This document shows, one piece after another, positions 10,171-23,222 of a stretch of 64,000 bases of DNA. How positions within the stretch are numbered: the stretch's first letter is position 1; each line of letters begins with the position of its first letter. The notes beneath the pieces are model-generated. The model ran no database searches. It was not told the DNA's origin and saw only the letters and a list, made by a program, of their open reading frames with translations. The DNA is from Mytilus galloprovincialis (lineage: Eukaryota; Mollusca; Bivalvia; Mytilida; Mytilidae). Location: assembly GCF_965363235.1 (NCBI RefSeq), contig NC_134847.1, forward strand, positions 73,476,268 to 73,540,267. The letters run 5' to 3'. The position numbers and the translations under genes are program-made.

Positions 10171-13124
10171 GTATAAATGTATTTGACAAGGATGACAGAA
10201 AAAGAAAAAAAAAACTTTTTAAAAATTTGGTGATTCTAATACCTGTACACTAATATACAGTTAAGTTTGAAATCATCAATTCAAGAGAACATTTTGGAAT
10301 AAGACCTCTATAGATAATTCCTTATAGAATGCATCATGTTTATCAAGATATGAACATTAAAACAATTATTTCAACATATTCATTACTTTTCTATTATTGA
10401 TTTCCAAGTTACAAGTACATGTATAAAAAAGAGGAAAGTCAACTTTCCTATATACTATGGATTTATTATTATTTGTTGGATACCATTTTCCTGGCTTTCG
10501 TGGGTACAGGCAAACCACAAAATTAAATGTACAATGAATAACAAATTTCCTATAGGCTTGTATGCAGACCGGCAAAACCATGAAATTAAATATCCATGAA
10601 CATGCAAGTTTTCCTTAACCCACGAAAATTGGTACCCGCGAAAAAACGACTGTGCGAGGGCTGTATAAACACCACCATCATCAACCCACAAAAATAAATG
10701 AATCCACAGTACTCTAACCCAATGTAATGTATAAACTAGAAATATTCTTTTACAATAATCGGTATTGTAATAGACCTGAACAAATTTGTAATAAACTTAT
10801 TTTGTATGATGGATTTATCATTAAGAAAACACATATTTGGTGTGACTATTACAGATTGATAGATGCTTTGTTGTTACCACAAGATAAAATAGACTTCAAT
10901 GCGAAGAGTTTTCAGGAAACTAAACTGCCAGCATTTCAATCGGCCAGAGAAAGGGAGAGGATAGGAATCTTCCTGAACAAGGCCAAAGCTTATGGTGTGT
11001 CAGAAGCTAATATCTTCCAGACAGATAATTTGTATGAGAGGACTAACTTAGTACAAGTTTGTAATACAATCAGAGCATTAGGAATAGAGGTATGGACTGG
11101 TCTATTATATGAACATACCTCCAACACAAACATGATTACACACTAAAATCCCTTCTAATGTTACCAAAAACAGTAGTGTTATCAACAGTTAACTGGTTAA
11201 CTGCCATAAGGACCAAATATGGAATACCTTATTATATGGCATGACATGAACTTCTTCATATTAAAACACTATAAAACACATTTGTACATTCATTACCCTT
11301 TTGTTCATTGTTGGATAAATTTGGTTAATTATATAGGGAATTACTGAAGCATGAGTGCAACCCCCCCCCCTTTTATTTTTGGACAGGGGTATCCATTTAT
11401 AAGTTTTGAATGCTGTACCTCAGTTTAGTGATGGAATATATTTTCGTGCTCTGTTCATAGCATTGCTTAAAAGTTGATATTAGAGGAAGGTGTTATCTCT
11501 ATATCAGTAAATTAGAACTGTGAGCTTCAATCAAAACTTTTGGTGTTAATGATTTTGGATCATGCATACTGTCAAAATTTGTTGTCATGTAGATTCCAGT
11601 GTTTTCTCATATGTTAATTAAGATAATCAATTAGATAGACAAGATAAAAAACAGTGTGCAGTAATTGATTATAAGATAATCTATACTGAAACAGGTGTCA
11701 TTCAATCATCATAGAGACCACCACAGTCAATGATAATAGCTTTTATTTTCCTATCCAATTAAAACAGAGCTTTAGAAGACAACCAATCAACCAATGTTAT
11801 TCATTGAATGAATGTTTATATTTCCCTGTATTTAAATTTGTTGATTCAAGGAATATGGATATAGTGTGGTAAGATAAATATTTTCAGAAACGGTAAGACA
11901 CAAATTTTGCAAACTTGTTACAATGCTTCAATTTCTAGATTGACCCTTATTTACCTACCGGTATGCAGTTAAAAGTTCAATTCTGGGGATTCACAAAAAA
12001 ATTAAAAATAATACCCTTTTTTGATAGACAACATTTTCTGATGTAAAGTATATTTGTAAAAAAAAAGTACTGAATATTGCAACTGAGTTTCTGTTAAAAA
12101 TTCTCCCTATTAATTAAGTTATATTAGCACTGCTAGTTGCTGTCATACATTAATTCCAATCAAAACAATTATTTTGCTAACTGTAATCTGGTGTAAATAT
12201 TGATAATGATGAAACAAATTATTTGTGCTGTATGTGTGATGTCTATACATAGCTAGTGGATGTATATTTAAATCTCTATTCATATAAAAGTCATTAACAT
12301 TACAAACATTTCTTTTGGAATATTTATGCCCCCACTGTAACAGAGCAGGCATAAAGTTTTACCCTTATTCGTCTTTATGTACATACGTACGTCTTGTATG
12401 TCCAAATGTTGGTTTCCCATTACTTTAATTTGCCTTAACCAAATGTTATGAAACATATACACAATGTTTATTACCACATAATACAGATCAAGTATCAATT
12501 TAAAAACCATTCTAGAGTTATGCCTCTTTACAAATGGAAAAATGTTTCCGTTCTCTTAATATTATTTTGCCTTTATCAAACAGATCAAGTTTAACTTTTA
12601 ATGATGTGACTTTTAACAGTTCTAGAGTTATGCCCCTTTCCAAATGGAAAAATTGCTGAATTTTCCATTCCTTTCTCTAGCTTTAGTTTGCCTCAACCAA
12701 AGTTTATGAAACTAATCACAAAGCTATATTTCACAAAACTCAGATCAATTACAAATTTGGGTAGTGTCACATTTATTGTTTTAGAGTCATGCCCCTTTAT
12801 AACTTTATATGATATGTAAGCGGGGGCATCATCTGTGTCCTCCCCATTTATTTAATGTATGATTTCCTTTAAAGATAATAAAAGAATGATATGGTTAATA
12901 GTAAAAATACTTTTGATGTATATTTTTAATTGTTGCAGGCTCAGACTAAGCCAGGATATAGCGGTGAAATGATTTGGCCAAAGAAATCAGAGGAAAACAG
13001 ACGTACATTTACTGAGGATCAGCTGAAAGCAGGCCAACAGATAATCAGCCTGCAGTATGGAACTAACAAAGGGGCAAGTCAGGCAGGCATGAACTTTGGT
13101 AAACAACGAAAGATTCTCGACTAA
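10016..13124 (+). CDS. TAGLN-like: transgelin/calponin-like protein, 5'-incomplete (exons 2-4)
   Basis: Three exons, 10016-10170, 10855-11089 and 12939-13124, join in frame (phases 0, 2, 0) to give 191 residues ending in TAA. Residues 1-130 form a single calponin-homology (CH) domain, with the helix around KCLKWICSTSGE, the LKDGMVLCRLIDAL core, and YGVSEANIFQTDNLYERTNL near its end. The C-terminus carries one calponin-like repeat, [16 protein letters not shown]. This is the layout of transgelin, Mp20 and myophilin, small cytoplasmic proteins that bind and bundle actin in muscle and cytoskeleton. Exon boundaries have AG/GT sites and match those of the paralogue on the - strand. The first coding exon (about 17 codons in the paralogue) was not found. 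It differs from the usual family in having DNLYERTNL where most members have VDLWE. Confidence 0.92.
10171..10854 (+). other. intron 2 of the transgelin-like gene (+)
   Basis: The intron has GT...AG ends (GTATAA...ATTACAG). It holds an inverted-repeat element at 10453-10711 and nothing else recognisable. Confidence 0.85.
10453..10711. mobile_element. inverted-repeat dispersed element (TACTGTGGATTCATT family)
   Basis: The left end TACTATGGATTTATT and right end AATGAATCCACAGTA are inverted repeats. The interior holds CGTGGGTACAGGCAAACCAC and AACCCACGAAAATTGGTACC, diagnostic of a family I recall from bivalve introns. Related copies lie at 50366-50535 and 57848-58049. It has no coding capacity. 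A TA target duplication is possible. Confidence 0.75.
10855..11089 (+). CDS. TAGLN-like: transgelin-like gene (+), exon 3
   Basis: Acceptor ATTACAG, donor GTATGG. Completes Arg and continues LIDALLLPQDKIDFNAKS. It covers the second half of the CH domain to RALGIE and ends at phase 0. It is 18 nt longer than the paralogue's exon 3; the extra residues fall near SARERERIGI. Confidence 0.93.
11090..12938 (+). other. intron 3 of the transgelin-like gene (+), repeat-bearing
   Basis: GT...TTGTTGCAG intron of 1.85 kb. It holds a fragment of the poly-C element family around 11325-11395 (ATATAGGGAATTACTGAAGC followed by a C run) and a dispersed element at 12321-12845. Confidence 0.85.
12321..12845. 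mobile_element. bivalve dispersed repeat with internal 'TAGAGTTATGCCCCTTT' modules
   Basis: It is bounded by ATGCCCCCACTGT and GCGGGGGCATCATCTGTGTC, which are partly inverted. The interior has three imperfect modules, each with TTCTAGAGTTATGCC or a close variant (about 12512, 12620, 12780), preceded by AGATCAA and AACCAAA...ATGAAAC motifs. I recall this modular repeat from many bivalve genes. It is non-coding. Confidence 0.65.
12939..13124 (+). CDS. TAGLN-like: transgelin-like gene (+), exon 4 (C-terminus)
   Basis: Acceptor TTGTTGCAG. 61 codons plus TAA. Encodes a charged linker (FTEDQLKAGQQ) and the calponin-like repeat [16 protein letters not shown], ending KQRKILD. The paralogue ends GNTRHIMD, so the two C-termini are alignable throughout. 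Confidence 0.95.
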   Translation, partial: AQTKPGYSGEMIWPKKSEENRRTFTEDQLKAGQQIISLQYGTNKGASQAGMNFGKQRKILD

Positions 13125-13541
13125 GGTCATTTTAAGGTTGAAAAAACATTTTACTAGTCAATCTAAATTGTGGAGGGCGATATTGAAGAATATTTCCTTG
13201 ATGCTTATGTAAGATATTATTGTTGCAGTATACGAAAGCCGTATGATAAGAAATTATAAATTGAGAAGTTATTTACTGCTTTTAACGATTTCATTTCATA
13301 TTACAGTTTTCATTAAGCTTTAATCATTAGAAATAGTCCCATAACATCCATAATATAGCTGTACCTATTTGAACCATAGATCTGCTTTAGGAAATATTCT
13401 AAAAATTTTGTTATTTGATTGATATTATTTTTGTACATGATATTACTAAGCTTTAGTTATACATCTGTGATAATATGAAGTGCTATGCAATTTTGTGCCA
13501 ACATACAAATTTATTCTGTAGTAGTTTACCCTATTACAAAC

Positions 13542-13547
13542 AATAAA
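13542..13547 (+). terminator. candidate polyadenylation signal
   Basis: AATAAA 418 bases after the transgelin-like stop and just before the inverted-repeat element at 13559. It is chosen by position only; other AATAAA matches occur in this AT-rich DNA. Confidence 0.3.
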
Positions 13548-13558
13548 ATAGAAAGCAA

Positions 13559-13941
13559 TAGACCACTTTCGAGTTCATCCGTCACCGGAAAAAAACGTGT
13601 CAGTTATGCGCGCCTTTATGACGTCATTTACCAGATAGAGGGGGTTGCCTGTATCCCTGCACTATTAACGTTCATCAAGCATCTTAGTGATCGTCTTTGT
13701 GCAGGATAAACTAGAAATAATGTTTGTTTTGTTAGTACTTAATTACAATTCCCTAATGACAGCAGTACTGATCGTTAATTATTAGAATTTAATTTGCCGA
13801 ATAATTCAGGCAATAGGACGTTATAGTTTTCCCGGCCACTTGCAACATTGAAACGGAAGTGATGATGCACCTAAACGCACGAATGATGTTCACTAAAACC
13901 AGAGTTTTTGACGGAAATGCAGCGAACTCGAAAGTTGTCTA
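13559..13941. mobile_element. 383-bp inverted-repeat element (TAGACCACTTTCGAG family)
   Basis: The left end TAGACCACTTTCGAGTTC and the reverse complement of the right end, TAGACAACTTTCGAGTTC, are matching terminal inverted repeats. A TA target duplication (TA at both tips) is possible. A second copy of similar length lies at 34688-35074, aligned end to end at roughly 85-90% identity by eye; its interior is partly cut into the 3504-bp triplication. No transposase frame is present. Confidence 0.85.
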
Positions 13942-14805
13942 TTTAACATATTTTTAAAAGAAAAGCAATTAACATTTGTTCTTTTCATGAAGATTTGAAA
14001 GACATATTATTTTCTTTTGTTTTTCTTTAAACACGGTTGTTTCATGTATAAGCCATTCACATTTATTCTATTTTATTTTACAATGTATAACAATATATAT
14101 TTATACTCATTCATGAAATGATAATTGTTTTGTTCAAAGTCTCCACAATTAACACAAATCAAACATTGGAGATGTCAGTATTAATAAAAACATGTGTTGT
14201 TTGTTTATTATAGAGGAAATCCTTGTTGATGATATTTTATATTGTTAGGTTGTATTGTTTTTGTTGGCAATATTTGTTCTTGATATATTCCACGTGTTAC
14301 TGGGACCATTGTAATAAGGAAAGACAACTCCTGTTTTATTTGTACTAATTAGATAATTGATAAAGACTTAATTCACTAATTCCAATGTTTATATATACTT
14401 GTATATGTAAGTGTTCAATGAAAAGTAATAATTTTATACCCAATCGATGATAATATGATGTTAAAAATGTTATTAAGTTCATTTTGTTAACATAACAAAA
14501 AACTCTAATTATTATGTTTAAACAAAGAATGGAATCTCTTTTGCTCTTTAATACATTTGTACTAAAAATATATATAGAATCTTGCAACTTTTCATAATGA
14601 ATAAATACATTTTAAAAAGCATTTCTGTTAAAAACTTGACATGATTTCTAACAAAATTAAAACAATTATAACTGGTACTTTATCACTGATTAATAGCTAT
14701 TTGTATCTTAATGTCATGATCCTTTCACAAAATGTTAGCACCCATATATTTCTGTTTGAAACATTTTAACCTTTGCCCACCATTTCTAATTAAACAATAT
14801 TTTAT
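13942..14805. other. unassigned AT-rich stretch
   Basis: I see no gene or repeat that I can support here. Confidence 0.5.
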
Positions 14806-14943
14806 ATTATTGTAGTATTAAACCAATTTTTAAGACGTTTCAGCCATTGGCCTTCTTCAGTTTTTTTATTTCTCTTCACACCTACATGGCAGACATTTTT
14901 TCTTTTTCAATCATCTAAAAAATTGGTTTAATACTACAATAAT
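14806..14943. mobile_element. 138-bp MITE
   Basis: Thirty-base terminal arms, ATTATTGTAGTATTAAACCA and onward (14806-14835), are repeated inverted at 14914-14943 with about one mismatch. The interior is about 78 bases and non-coding. A target duplication is not clear. Confidence 0.85.
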
Positions 14944-17900
14944 GAAAAGTATGTCCCCTAATGGAATTTTTAAAACAAGAACATTTTTAAATGTTAACTC
15001 TAAAATTTATTTACAAAATATTGAGGGTTGTTTCCCTTATACCATTGTGATTGTTGAAGTAAAGGTTGTCCATAAATCAGAATTAAAAGCAGAATGCACA
15101 GGGTAATAAATGGTTGTTAAAGTTTGCAATGTACAGCTTTTATCAGAAGAAGAAAGTGTAAAGGATAGAAAAACAAATTAATCTCATATGTTAAGGAACT
15201 TTATACATAATATATATTTTGAAATTTTATTTAAACTGGTTGAAAACTGCTCAATGTTTTAAACTTTTTTGCAACTAAGGTCACAACTGAATTGTCAAAT
15301 TTGTATTAAGTTTTGATTAGTTTGTAGTCAAAATATCAAAGAGTTATTTCCCCTACATCTATCTTAATACAATTTTTGATAAAATAGGGTTAAATTTTGC
15401 CCTGCTCAATTATTTTGATTAAAGATGTTCTAAACAAAACAAAGCTCATTGTTTGTTGAACAAAATATCTAAAATTTCCATTAAAATATGTAATAGTTAT
15501 GAAAATATTAATCAATTTTTAATCATGTCTTTAAAAGAAAAGATCATTCTATTATAATATGTATTTTTGCCTGTCAATTTAGGAATTCAATTTTCAGATT
15601 TTTTGTTCCATAGTTATGGGACTTTGATCATTGAGAAATTATCTATTTATGTCTCAAGATACATTTAAGTTTGATTTGATGAATCTTCACAAAATGTTTA
15701 CACTATGTTTCTATAAAGCAAAGCTTCCCATTAATTTGTTGATTTTAAGATATATCATACATGACTTATGGACCTAAATTTTTAATTTTGAATGACTTTG
15801 TTATATTGCAAAAAATAATGTAGGGATGTTGGTAACCAAGATTTAAAAAAAAAATATTGCATCTTGGGTTGCTCACAACAGCAATTCTGCAGTATAGAGC
15901 AAAGATAATTCTTCATTTCAGCAGATTCCTATAGCAGTAACAAGTCACTATTTGTTAAGTGGGTGAAATTCAATCTATTGACATTCAAAGTAAATATTGC
16001 ACACAAGTGAATAAACCCAAGACTATAGAGTTGTAGAAATCTGTATTCCATACAGACTAAAGTGATCACTTCTCTTTTTTCAGTAGCATTTTAAGGGAAA
16101 TTTTCTAAATAATAGAATGGGTTGATCTTAAGATTGACTGTTAAAGAACTGCTGGTTTTGTTTTTAGAAGTATTAAATCAAAATATAGTTAGTAGGTTGT
16201 AGTGGTGTATTAATGTATATATCTAGGTGCTAAACAGTATTATTACAATAGTGCATAATTCTTACGTTTTTAGTAGTTTTTAATTGTACATATTTTCAGT
16301 GTAATCTTGCCTTGTATATTGTAGCAGAGTTTAACTTGTCAGTTTAAACATTTTTAGGCATACGTACATACTAGATGAGCTAGATTTATTACTTAAGATA
16401 AAATTGGCTACCGCAGAAAGTTAAAATGTCACAAATTTCGAAACTTTATCTGTAAATTTTTAATTCTATTGTCTGAAATTAAAGTAGGCCTCTGTAACTG
16501 AGTTGTGTAAGTAGTTCATCTACATAAACACTGGCTACTGGTAGTCAACACATAAGTTTGGAGTTTTAAACGCATGTGGCAGATGCTATAAACTCTGATA
16601 TTGAGAAGGATGTCATTTTTCTAGCGAAAGGCTGGTGGTTCTCTACAGGGACTATTTCTTTTGTTTATAAAAACTTACTGCCACAATATAGACAATAGCA
16701 CTTAAAGTGGCATAAACACCAAAAATCAGTGAAATCAATCAAAGATTAAGATGAAATCCCTACTTCAACTTATAAAAACTTGCGACTGCAATTTAGACAA
16801 GAGTACTAGGTATTAAATACCAAAAATCACTTACTAGTATCAGTGAAATCACTAAAAGATCAAACTGAAATCTAGACAATGTCCAAGAGTAAACAAAAAC
16901 AAATTGTCAACCTATTACAGAATAAACTAATTTTCTCGACCCCACAACCTTATCAAACTAGTTTGACCCCACCATATGTTTATGTGCCTGTCTCAAGGTT
17001 TTTCGTCAACAGATTTTGATCTCAAATATTTTTATCTATTGACAATTTGTAAATAGTGTGTCATATTTTTTTTCTCTTAGAATTTATTCTAATGTCCATA
17101 CTGACATATTTAGAGCTAGAAATATATATACATGTATACAACTTCTTGTCTATTGTTGAACTTTTAAGGGTTACTTGATGTCTATTTTTGTTTATTTGTT
17201 GGGTTGCTCTATTTCAGCTCATACTTTCTTTTATCTACATTGATCACTTGATTTTTCTTAAAAAGAAAAACCTTGTTGATAACATCTTGGCTAGACTTGA
17301 TAAATTGTTATATGAATCCTATTCACACAAAATTATAAATCTATTCTAAAAATTCTTGCGATAAAATATCTTGCGACAGGACAGATTATAAAATCAATGT
17401 ATTTCCACATTTGTAAATAGTTGCTCTCTTACTTCATATGATTTAATCTATTATCATTCAATGTTATGATCTGTTGTATTTATACTGGGGGCTATTAAAT
17501 CCTTGGCATGTGTGATGTTATTTTTTCATTATCCCTTCTTTCCATCAAAGTCTGGAAAACACTCCCTCCCAGGGTTGTAACAGCACCCGTAACAAAGCTG
17601 AACTAAATTCTAACAATATGGGGATGGGGAAGAGGTCTGTTCGCACACCAAAATCATGGCAAAATATTCAATTTGTTGATAGTGGCCATTATCTGGTAGT
17701 AGAATATATTGCTCTGTAGTAAACTTATAGCTAATCCTAAAATGAATTATTAGTTCCAAGACCAAATATGTGTTTCCAAATTGAAACCTTACAATAATGC
17801 CACCATTTTGAAGCAATATTGCCATGAACAATATCAGCGAATATTACAAAATAATTTTGGTTTTATTTATAATTTAACAGGGAATATAATGTTGTGTTAA

Positions 17901-20900
17901 ATACATATTAATATGCAATATTACAGATTTGTAGTGATGTTTCTCAAAAAGAACAATGTATTTTTAGGTCAAAAGTGGGTCGCATTGGGGTCTAAGCCTG
18001 ACGCAAGATAGTCGATATTTTTGTAAGCGTGACAAGTGAAAGTCAAATTATTGTGCCATGTTAATGGGAAATGAAGTCTAACAGGACAGGGGAAATTACA
18101 AAAAAATGAGAATTGCTAACTAAATAGTGTAAGCGGGATACAGGAATCTGACAAAACAGTTAAGCGGGATACAGGATCAGAACCCCCCAATGAGCCCCCC
18201 TCAAATGTGAAAAAGTCAATTGTTAATATAGAAACTATTTATTTATAGATACTCCCAATATAATATGTAAAATTCTTTAAGATTAGAGATCTTAACGAAA
18301 TAACAAGGAAATGTTACTTATAAGTAGGAAGTAACACTTCACTTGATCTGTATGTATTTGTTATGATAATTTTAAAGGAAAGAAATGTGATTTAAAGATA
18401 AACAGTGGTTGTCAAACAATTTTTTTGTAATTTTGTTCAAAGTTTGTGACATGATGAAAATTGAAGATTATTTGAAATCTTTTTATCTTTTTAAAAGGTG
18501 AAAGCAAATATAAACGTGTTGTGTCAGGTAGGTAAATATAGTCAGAAAATTGTTTTACCTTAACTTATCTTCCCTATTTAAACTGAGATGACTTTATAAT
18601 CTTTGTGATTCTCTTTATAATGTATAACTGGTGGTGATACAGTTAGATTTCAATATTTCAGTATGGTCATGCTACCCTTCTGTTTAATTATAGAAACATT
18701 AGAGTTCCAGTGTGCTTTAAACTTCATTAAATTTGTACAGTGCTTTCCCACAGGGTTGCTTGGGTCCTTTTCAATTTCGATGTTAGAGGTCAAGGGCAAA
18801 AACACAATGGTATATCAACAGGAAGGCACAATTGATCTTTATTCTTGCATCAAATTTAATGAAACTTTGAACCAAATTTCACCATGAGAAGGTTATAAAC
18901 TGTTTCTTTCATCATGGTCCAAAGTGAAGGTTGTTTTGAGGTAAATATTGAAAGAAACTTGCACTATGAAGGTTGCAAACATTTTCTTTTTAACAAAATT
19001 TTAAATGATTACACATAAGTACAGGATGAACCCTATTAAAACTTAGGTCAAAGGTCAATGCTACTTTTCAATCCAGTCTTGACAAAACTTTGGTTCACCT
19101 ATTCCTCTATTGTTCATCAACCCTAAACAATCCAAAACCTATAGTGAGGTAAACCAGATTAGGCTGCAGCTACCATAAATATCGAATTTTCTCTGTGAAT
19201 ATCTAGCAATCACTCTTTTTAATGCCTGTAAAATTGTATGGGCTTTGAAATATCTGTAACTTACTAAGTTGCATGATAAGAAATACTACAACCTCAAACA
19301 AAAAAATAAGTAAAATTGGATGGCTACCTAAAAGGTTCAACAATAGACAAGTGTCTGCTATATGTCAAGCTCTAAATCTTATATCTGTAAATCCTGTTCT
19401 TTAAGTTGAAGGAGTACTTCAATAATTGTACACCAGGTTATGGATATTATGTATATTGAACTCATGTATTTTAATATAAATCATCTGAAGGTCTGTCAGG
19501 AAATCAGATTAAAACAAAGAAGTACATGTAGTTTTCACTTAAAAATCTCACAAAATACTGAATTGTCTCTAACAACTTATTTATTGACATCTAAGGTCAA
19601 GCTAAGGTTACATCTTTTCAATAAAAGTGCTATAAACAATTGACTCAGATTATCACAATTTAATCTTTTTTATAGCTTTGAATTCATCTACAGTGACTTT
19701 TTGTAAGGAACTAGACTATTAATATTATATCACTTGTCAAGTTAACTGACAAGATTTAAACCTTAGAAAGCACTATGATGTAATACTATGTTAAAAATAT
19801 TAGTCAGCTACAAAATATTTCTCTCCCAAAGTTCTAAAATTCTTTTCAACTTAGAAAGAAAAATCATTATACAATAACTTAAACAAACAGAATTTAGTGT
19901 TGTAATGTGCCATATATTGAAAGTTTTTCCTAAATGCCAAAACAAAATTGGTGCTTCATAGCTTATAATTAGTTTAAGCAAACATTGAATCACACAGGGT
20001 TAGATGCATGATGCAACCTAGACCAAAATCATGAGATCTTGAAAAATGAATTTTTCCAATGTATCAACAGTAGATGAGATAAATTTTTGCATTTTTTTCC
20101 TTCTATTGAGATTACTATTGTTAAATTAAATACATTTCTAATGCCAACTGATATTTTAGCTGAATATAATCATTGTTGCCCTCAAGTTGTGTAGTTGTGT
20201 TACCCAGCTGACTGCTGTATGCAGAATATTGACTGTTATAGTATTACTGAGAAATGACGATCTGTATTGATGACCATTAATTAATGTCCAAGTTTTTACA
20301 CTGTTTTGAACTTTGTTAAATTTGTATATGTATCATGTAAATTTTATTTTTGAACAATGTATTAAACATATATTTTATTAAAGTCTTTTATATCTGTATC
20401 TGTGTCTTTTCTTGTATGTTTGTAAATGTTATGTTCAGGTTCAGGTCTCTAACTTGGAATCCAGTATTAGATATTGTTGATGGTGTGGTGTTCAATTTTA
20501 TATCATGATTATTTGGTAGGTTGATTTTGAATCAATATTGACCCCATCCTTCTTCATGTTACATAAAATAAATTTGTCATGGTCCACAAATAGTTTGGAA
20601 TAGTAGATTAATATTGTAATGCCCTGTGTAATGGCAAAATGGTGGATAAAACATTCTCTCTGACATCTTTTTTCAACTGACTGGAATACTTAAAAGATTT
20701 TTGACAGTTTTCTATGCATACACGTATTAAGTCCACATGAAAGTTTTTTTTTCTGAATATTCCTCACCCTAGCTTGTGAATGCCATTGTCCATTGATATG
20801 GTATTTTTGAATGTGAGAAAAGGCAAATCAAATCAATGAAACCGTTGTGAATGAGTGATGCATTAAACTAGGACTAGAAACCAGCAACAAAAACAGGCAC

Positions 20901-21050
20901 TATACACCACGACAGAAAGTATTAACATGTGTTTTTGGAGAGCAAACATTCTGGAGTGCAACTATCATTCTATGCTAATTGTACTGGTCCTTCCTTATAT
21001 ACTCCAAAATCTGTATTTAAAAATCATTGGATTTTTTCATGTTTTATTTA
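14944..21050. other. gene-free stretch with degenerate repeats
   Basis: No coding exon is recognised. 16666-16880 is a degenerate tandem pair (period about 105) sharing TATAAAAACTT, CAATTTAGACAA-like and AATCAGTGAAATCA blocks. 17940-18215 carries GTAAGCGGGATACAGGA twice, followed by GAACCCCCCAATGAGCCCCC, a dispersed repeat I recall from mussels. The 74-codon frame at 18663-18887 has no recognisable family. Confidence 0.45.
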
Positions 21051-21105
21051 GGGGACTGACATCAAAAGAATTAAGCCGAATCAGCTGCATGCTTCATTTT
21101 GCTCT

Positions 21106-23080
21106 GTAAGTGATCTATTGCTAGGTCAAAGTCGTGCCCGTATCCGGTCAACATTTCCTCTCAGTTTTCCAGTGGCAGTCCAAAGATTCATGCTCTCCAT
21201 CCTGGTCACATGATACTTACTCCCTTTGCAGTACCTATAGTTTAGTCTGCTCTTATCTTAAATATGCAAGAAATGATTAACACTACCACAACTAATCATA
21301 TCAATGTATTCAACCTTGAACTTTTATATTTTTCTTTTTGTCACATATTTAGCAAAATGTGTTTCAGCTCATGCAGTTTTAGTGTTTACACCAATACTTC
21401 GTTAAATGAAATTGAAAACCATGCATTATCGTTGAAAGATTCCCTCTGTAATTAATGAAAACTATCATTCTACATTGACGATAATATGTTTGTGTGCATT
21501 ATATAAACCCATTCGCGCTAACATCCTCAAGGTGTATCGTACACGTATTGAATTTTAATTTAAAGTGCGACCGTGGCTTAATCGCAGGTTTTTTGGTTTC
21601 TTCCTCTCGCTTGAAGGACGCATTCCAATCATTAATACTATCATAATTATATGCGTTTATATGTAACAATGTAAATACCAAAAGGGCAAGTAACTTTACC
21701 TGTTACATGTAACAAAAGACGTTAATAGAAAAAAATACCCATTAATGTGATGTTATCATGCGAGCCTTTATTAGGCGTGTCATAATCAAATGAGAGGTGA
21801 ATAAGACGAGTTGTTATAATTTGATCATAACAAAACGATATTGAAATATGTAACTAGACACTGTAATAAATACACACTATAGTATGGATTTATATATCCT
21901 TTATGATACTTTAACGTATATGTATATGCATACAAATCTACCGTAATCATACGTCAAGGATTACCGGAGGAAACTTGATTTATAACATGTCTACTAAAAT
22001 CAATTGTGTTCATATGTTAAATGTTCCTGCAGCATTATCGATATGAATCATACATGTACATTACAATACAGGCTTTCAAAACCCAAAAACTATGGGGTTT
22101 GCATATGTTATCAATACAATTATTTAATAGGGTTGTGGGCCTTAATCCATTATACCTAGACAAATCCGTGTGCTTTTGATGCTTGGTTCGTATGTAATTT
22201 TTCCAGTGTATGACGCCGGCTGGTTTTTAGTAGCAGCATCATAAATTATACTAGTATCTAGGTCATTGGACCGTTAAGCTTTATCATTTATAAGAAATTA
22301 CTTTACACATGTTACAGTTAGAATATACTTTCATAACTTTCAAATAAATAACTAGAAATTTCGACATTGAAGATCATTGAACGCAATAAATATACTAGTA
22401 ATAGAAGGAAAGACAACGAGTCACGGAGTGATTGCATTTTCCATTCAGTTAGAAAAAGGTCATTGGCTTGAAAAAGGATTTATAGACCCACTTCACAATT
22501 CTAAATAATGATTTAAAAATTTACTGACTAAAGTAAAACATCTTAAAATACTTTCTTCATGACGCAGATACTTAACCCGGACAATGATATATTTTCTTTT
22601 AACAACCTTCCACGATAGTAAAGTAAACAAACTTGTGTTTCACATGTCACATCAGTGGGTGGAGTTATATCCTTAATCATTCAAGGCCGAATAATTAGAT
22701 TGTGCAACCTTTGCAAGTCCATGAAACTCGTTGCTTGGGTAAATACGCCCAAAAGTCTAATATACAATAAAGACCATGCAGACTAGGACTGGGACACAAT
22801 AAGCCAGCGAGCAACAGTCGTTAACATAGATTTTTATTTCGCTCTTTTATTTAAACATTTTAAATTTCATAATTGTACTTGGTCATTATAACTTTCTAAC
22901 TTAAATTTCATTACATCCACGTCATTTTGCCGCGGGACTTTGTTGGATAGCTGTCTCAATGGCAATCATACAGATGAGAATCTCCTCATTTTTATAATGT
23001 ATCACATCATGCGGAAATTCCGTCCTTTCAGACTTCAACTTGGCAACTATTCTGTTCAAGTTAAACCTTCTTTGTATTAA
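21106..23080. other. unassigned stretch
   Basis: No gene, tRNA or strong repeat is visible. The GC-bearing part around 21500-21620 is not a recognisable coding exon. Confidence 0.4.
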
Positions 23081-23222
23081 ATAGATATAAGAAGATGTGG
23101 TATGAGTGCCGGCAATGAGACAACTCTCCATCAAAGTCCGCACAATTTGTAAAAGTAAACCATTATAGGTCAAAGTCTTCAACACGGAGCCTTTGCTCAT
23201 ACCGAATAGCAAGCTATAAAGC
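23081..23222. mobile_element. SINE-like fragment ('AGATATAAGAAGATGTGGTA' family)
   Basis: Contains AGATATAAGAAGATGTGGTA, a degraded CAATGAGACAACTCTCCA block, AAACCATTATAGGTCAAAG and CTCATACCGAATAGCAAGCT. The same blocks in the same order occur at 51810-51945 and 62430-62520. It explains the 96-codon - strand open frame here, which is therefore not taken as a gene. Confidence 0.75.

Noticed and set aside
21051..21105. Possible exon between TTTATTTAG and GTAAGTGATC
   Set aside because: The splice-like ends are good, but the 50-odd bases match no family and no neighbouring exon could be joined to it.
22922..23212. 96-codon - strand gene
   Set aside because: It lies across a SINE-like fragment and has no domain.
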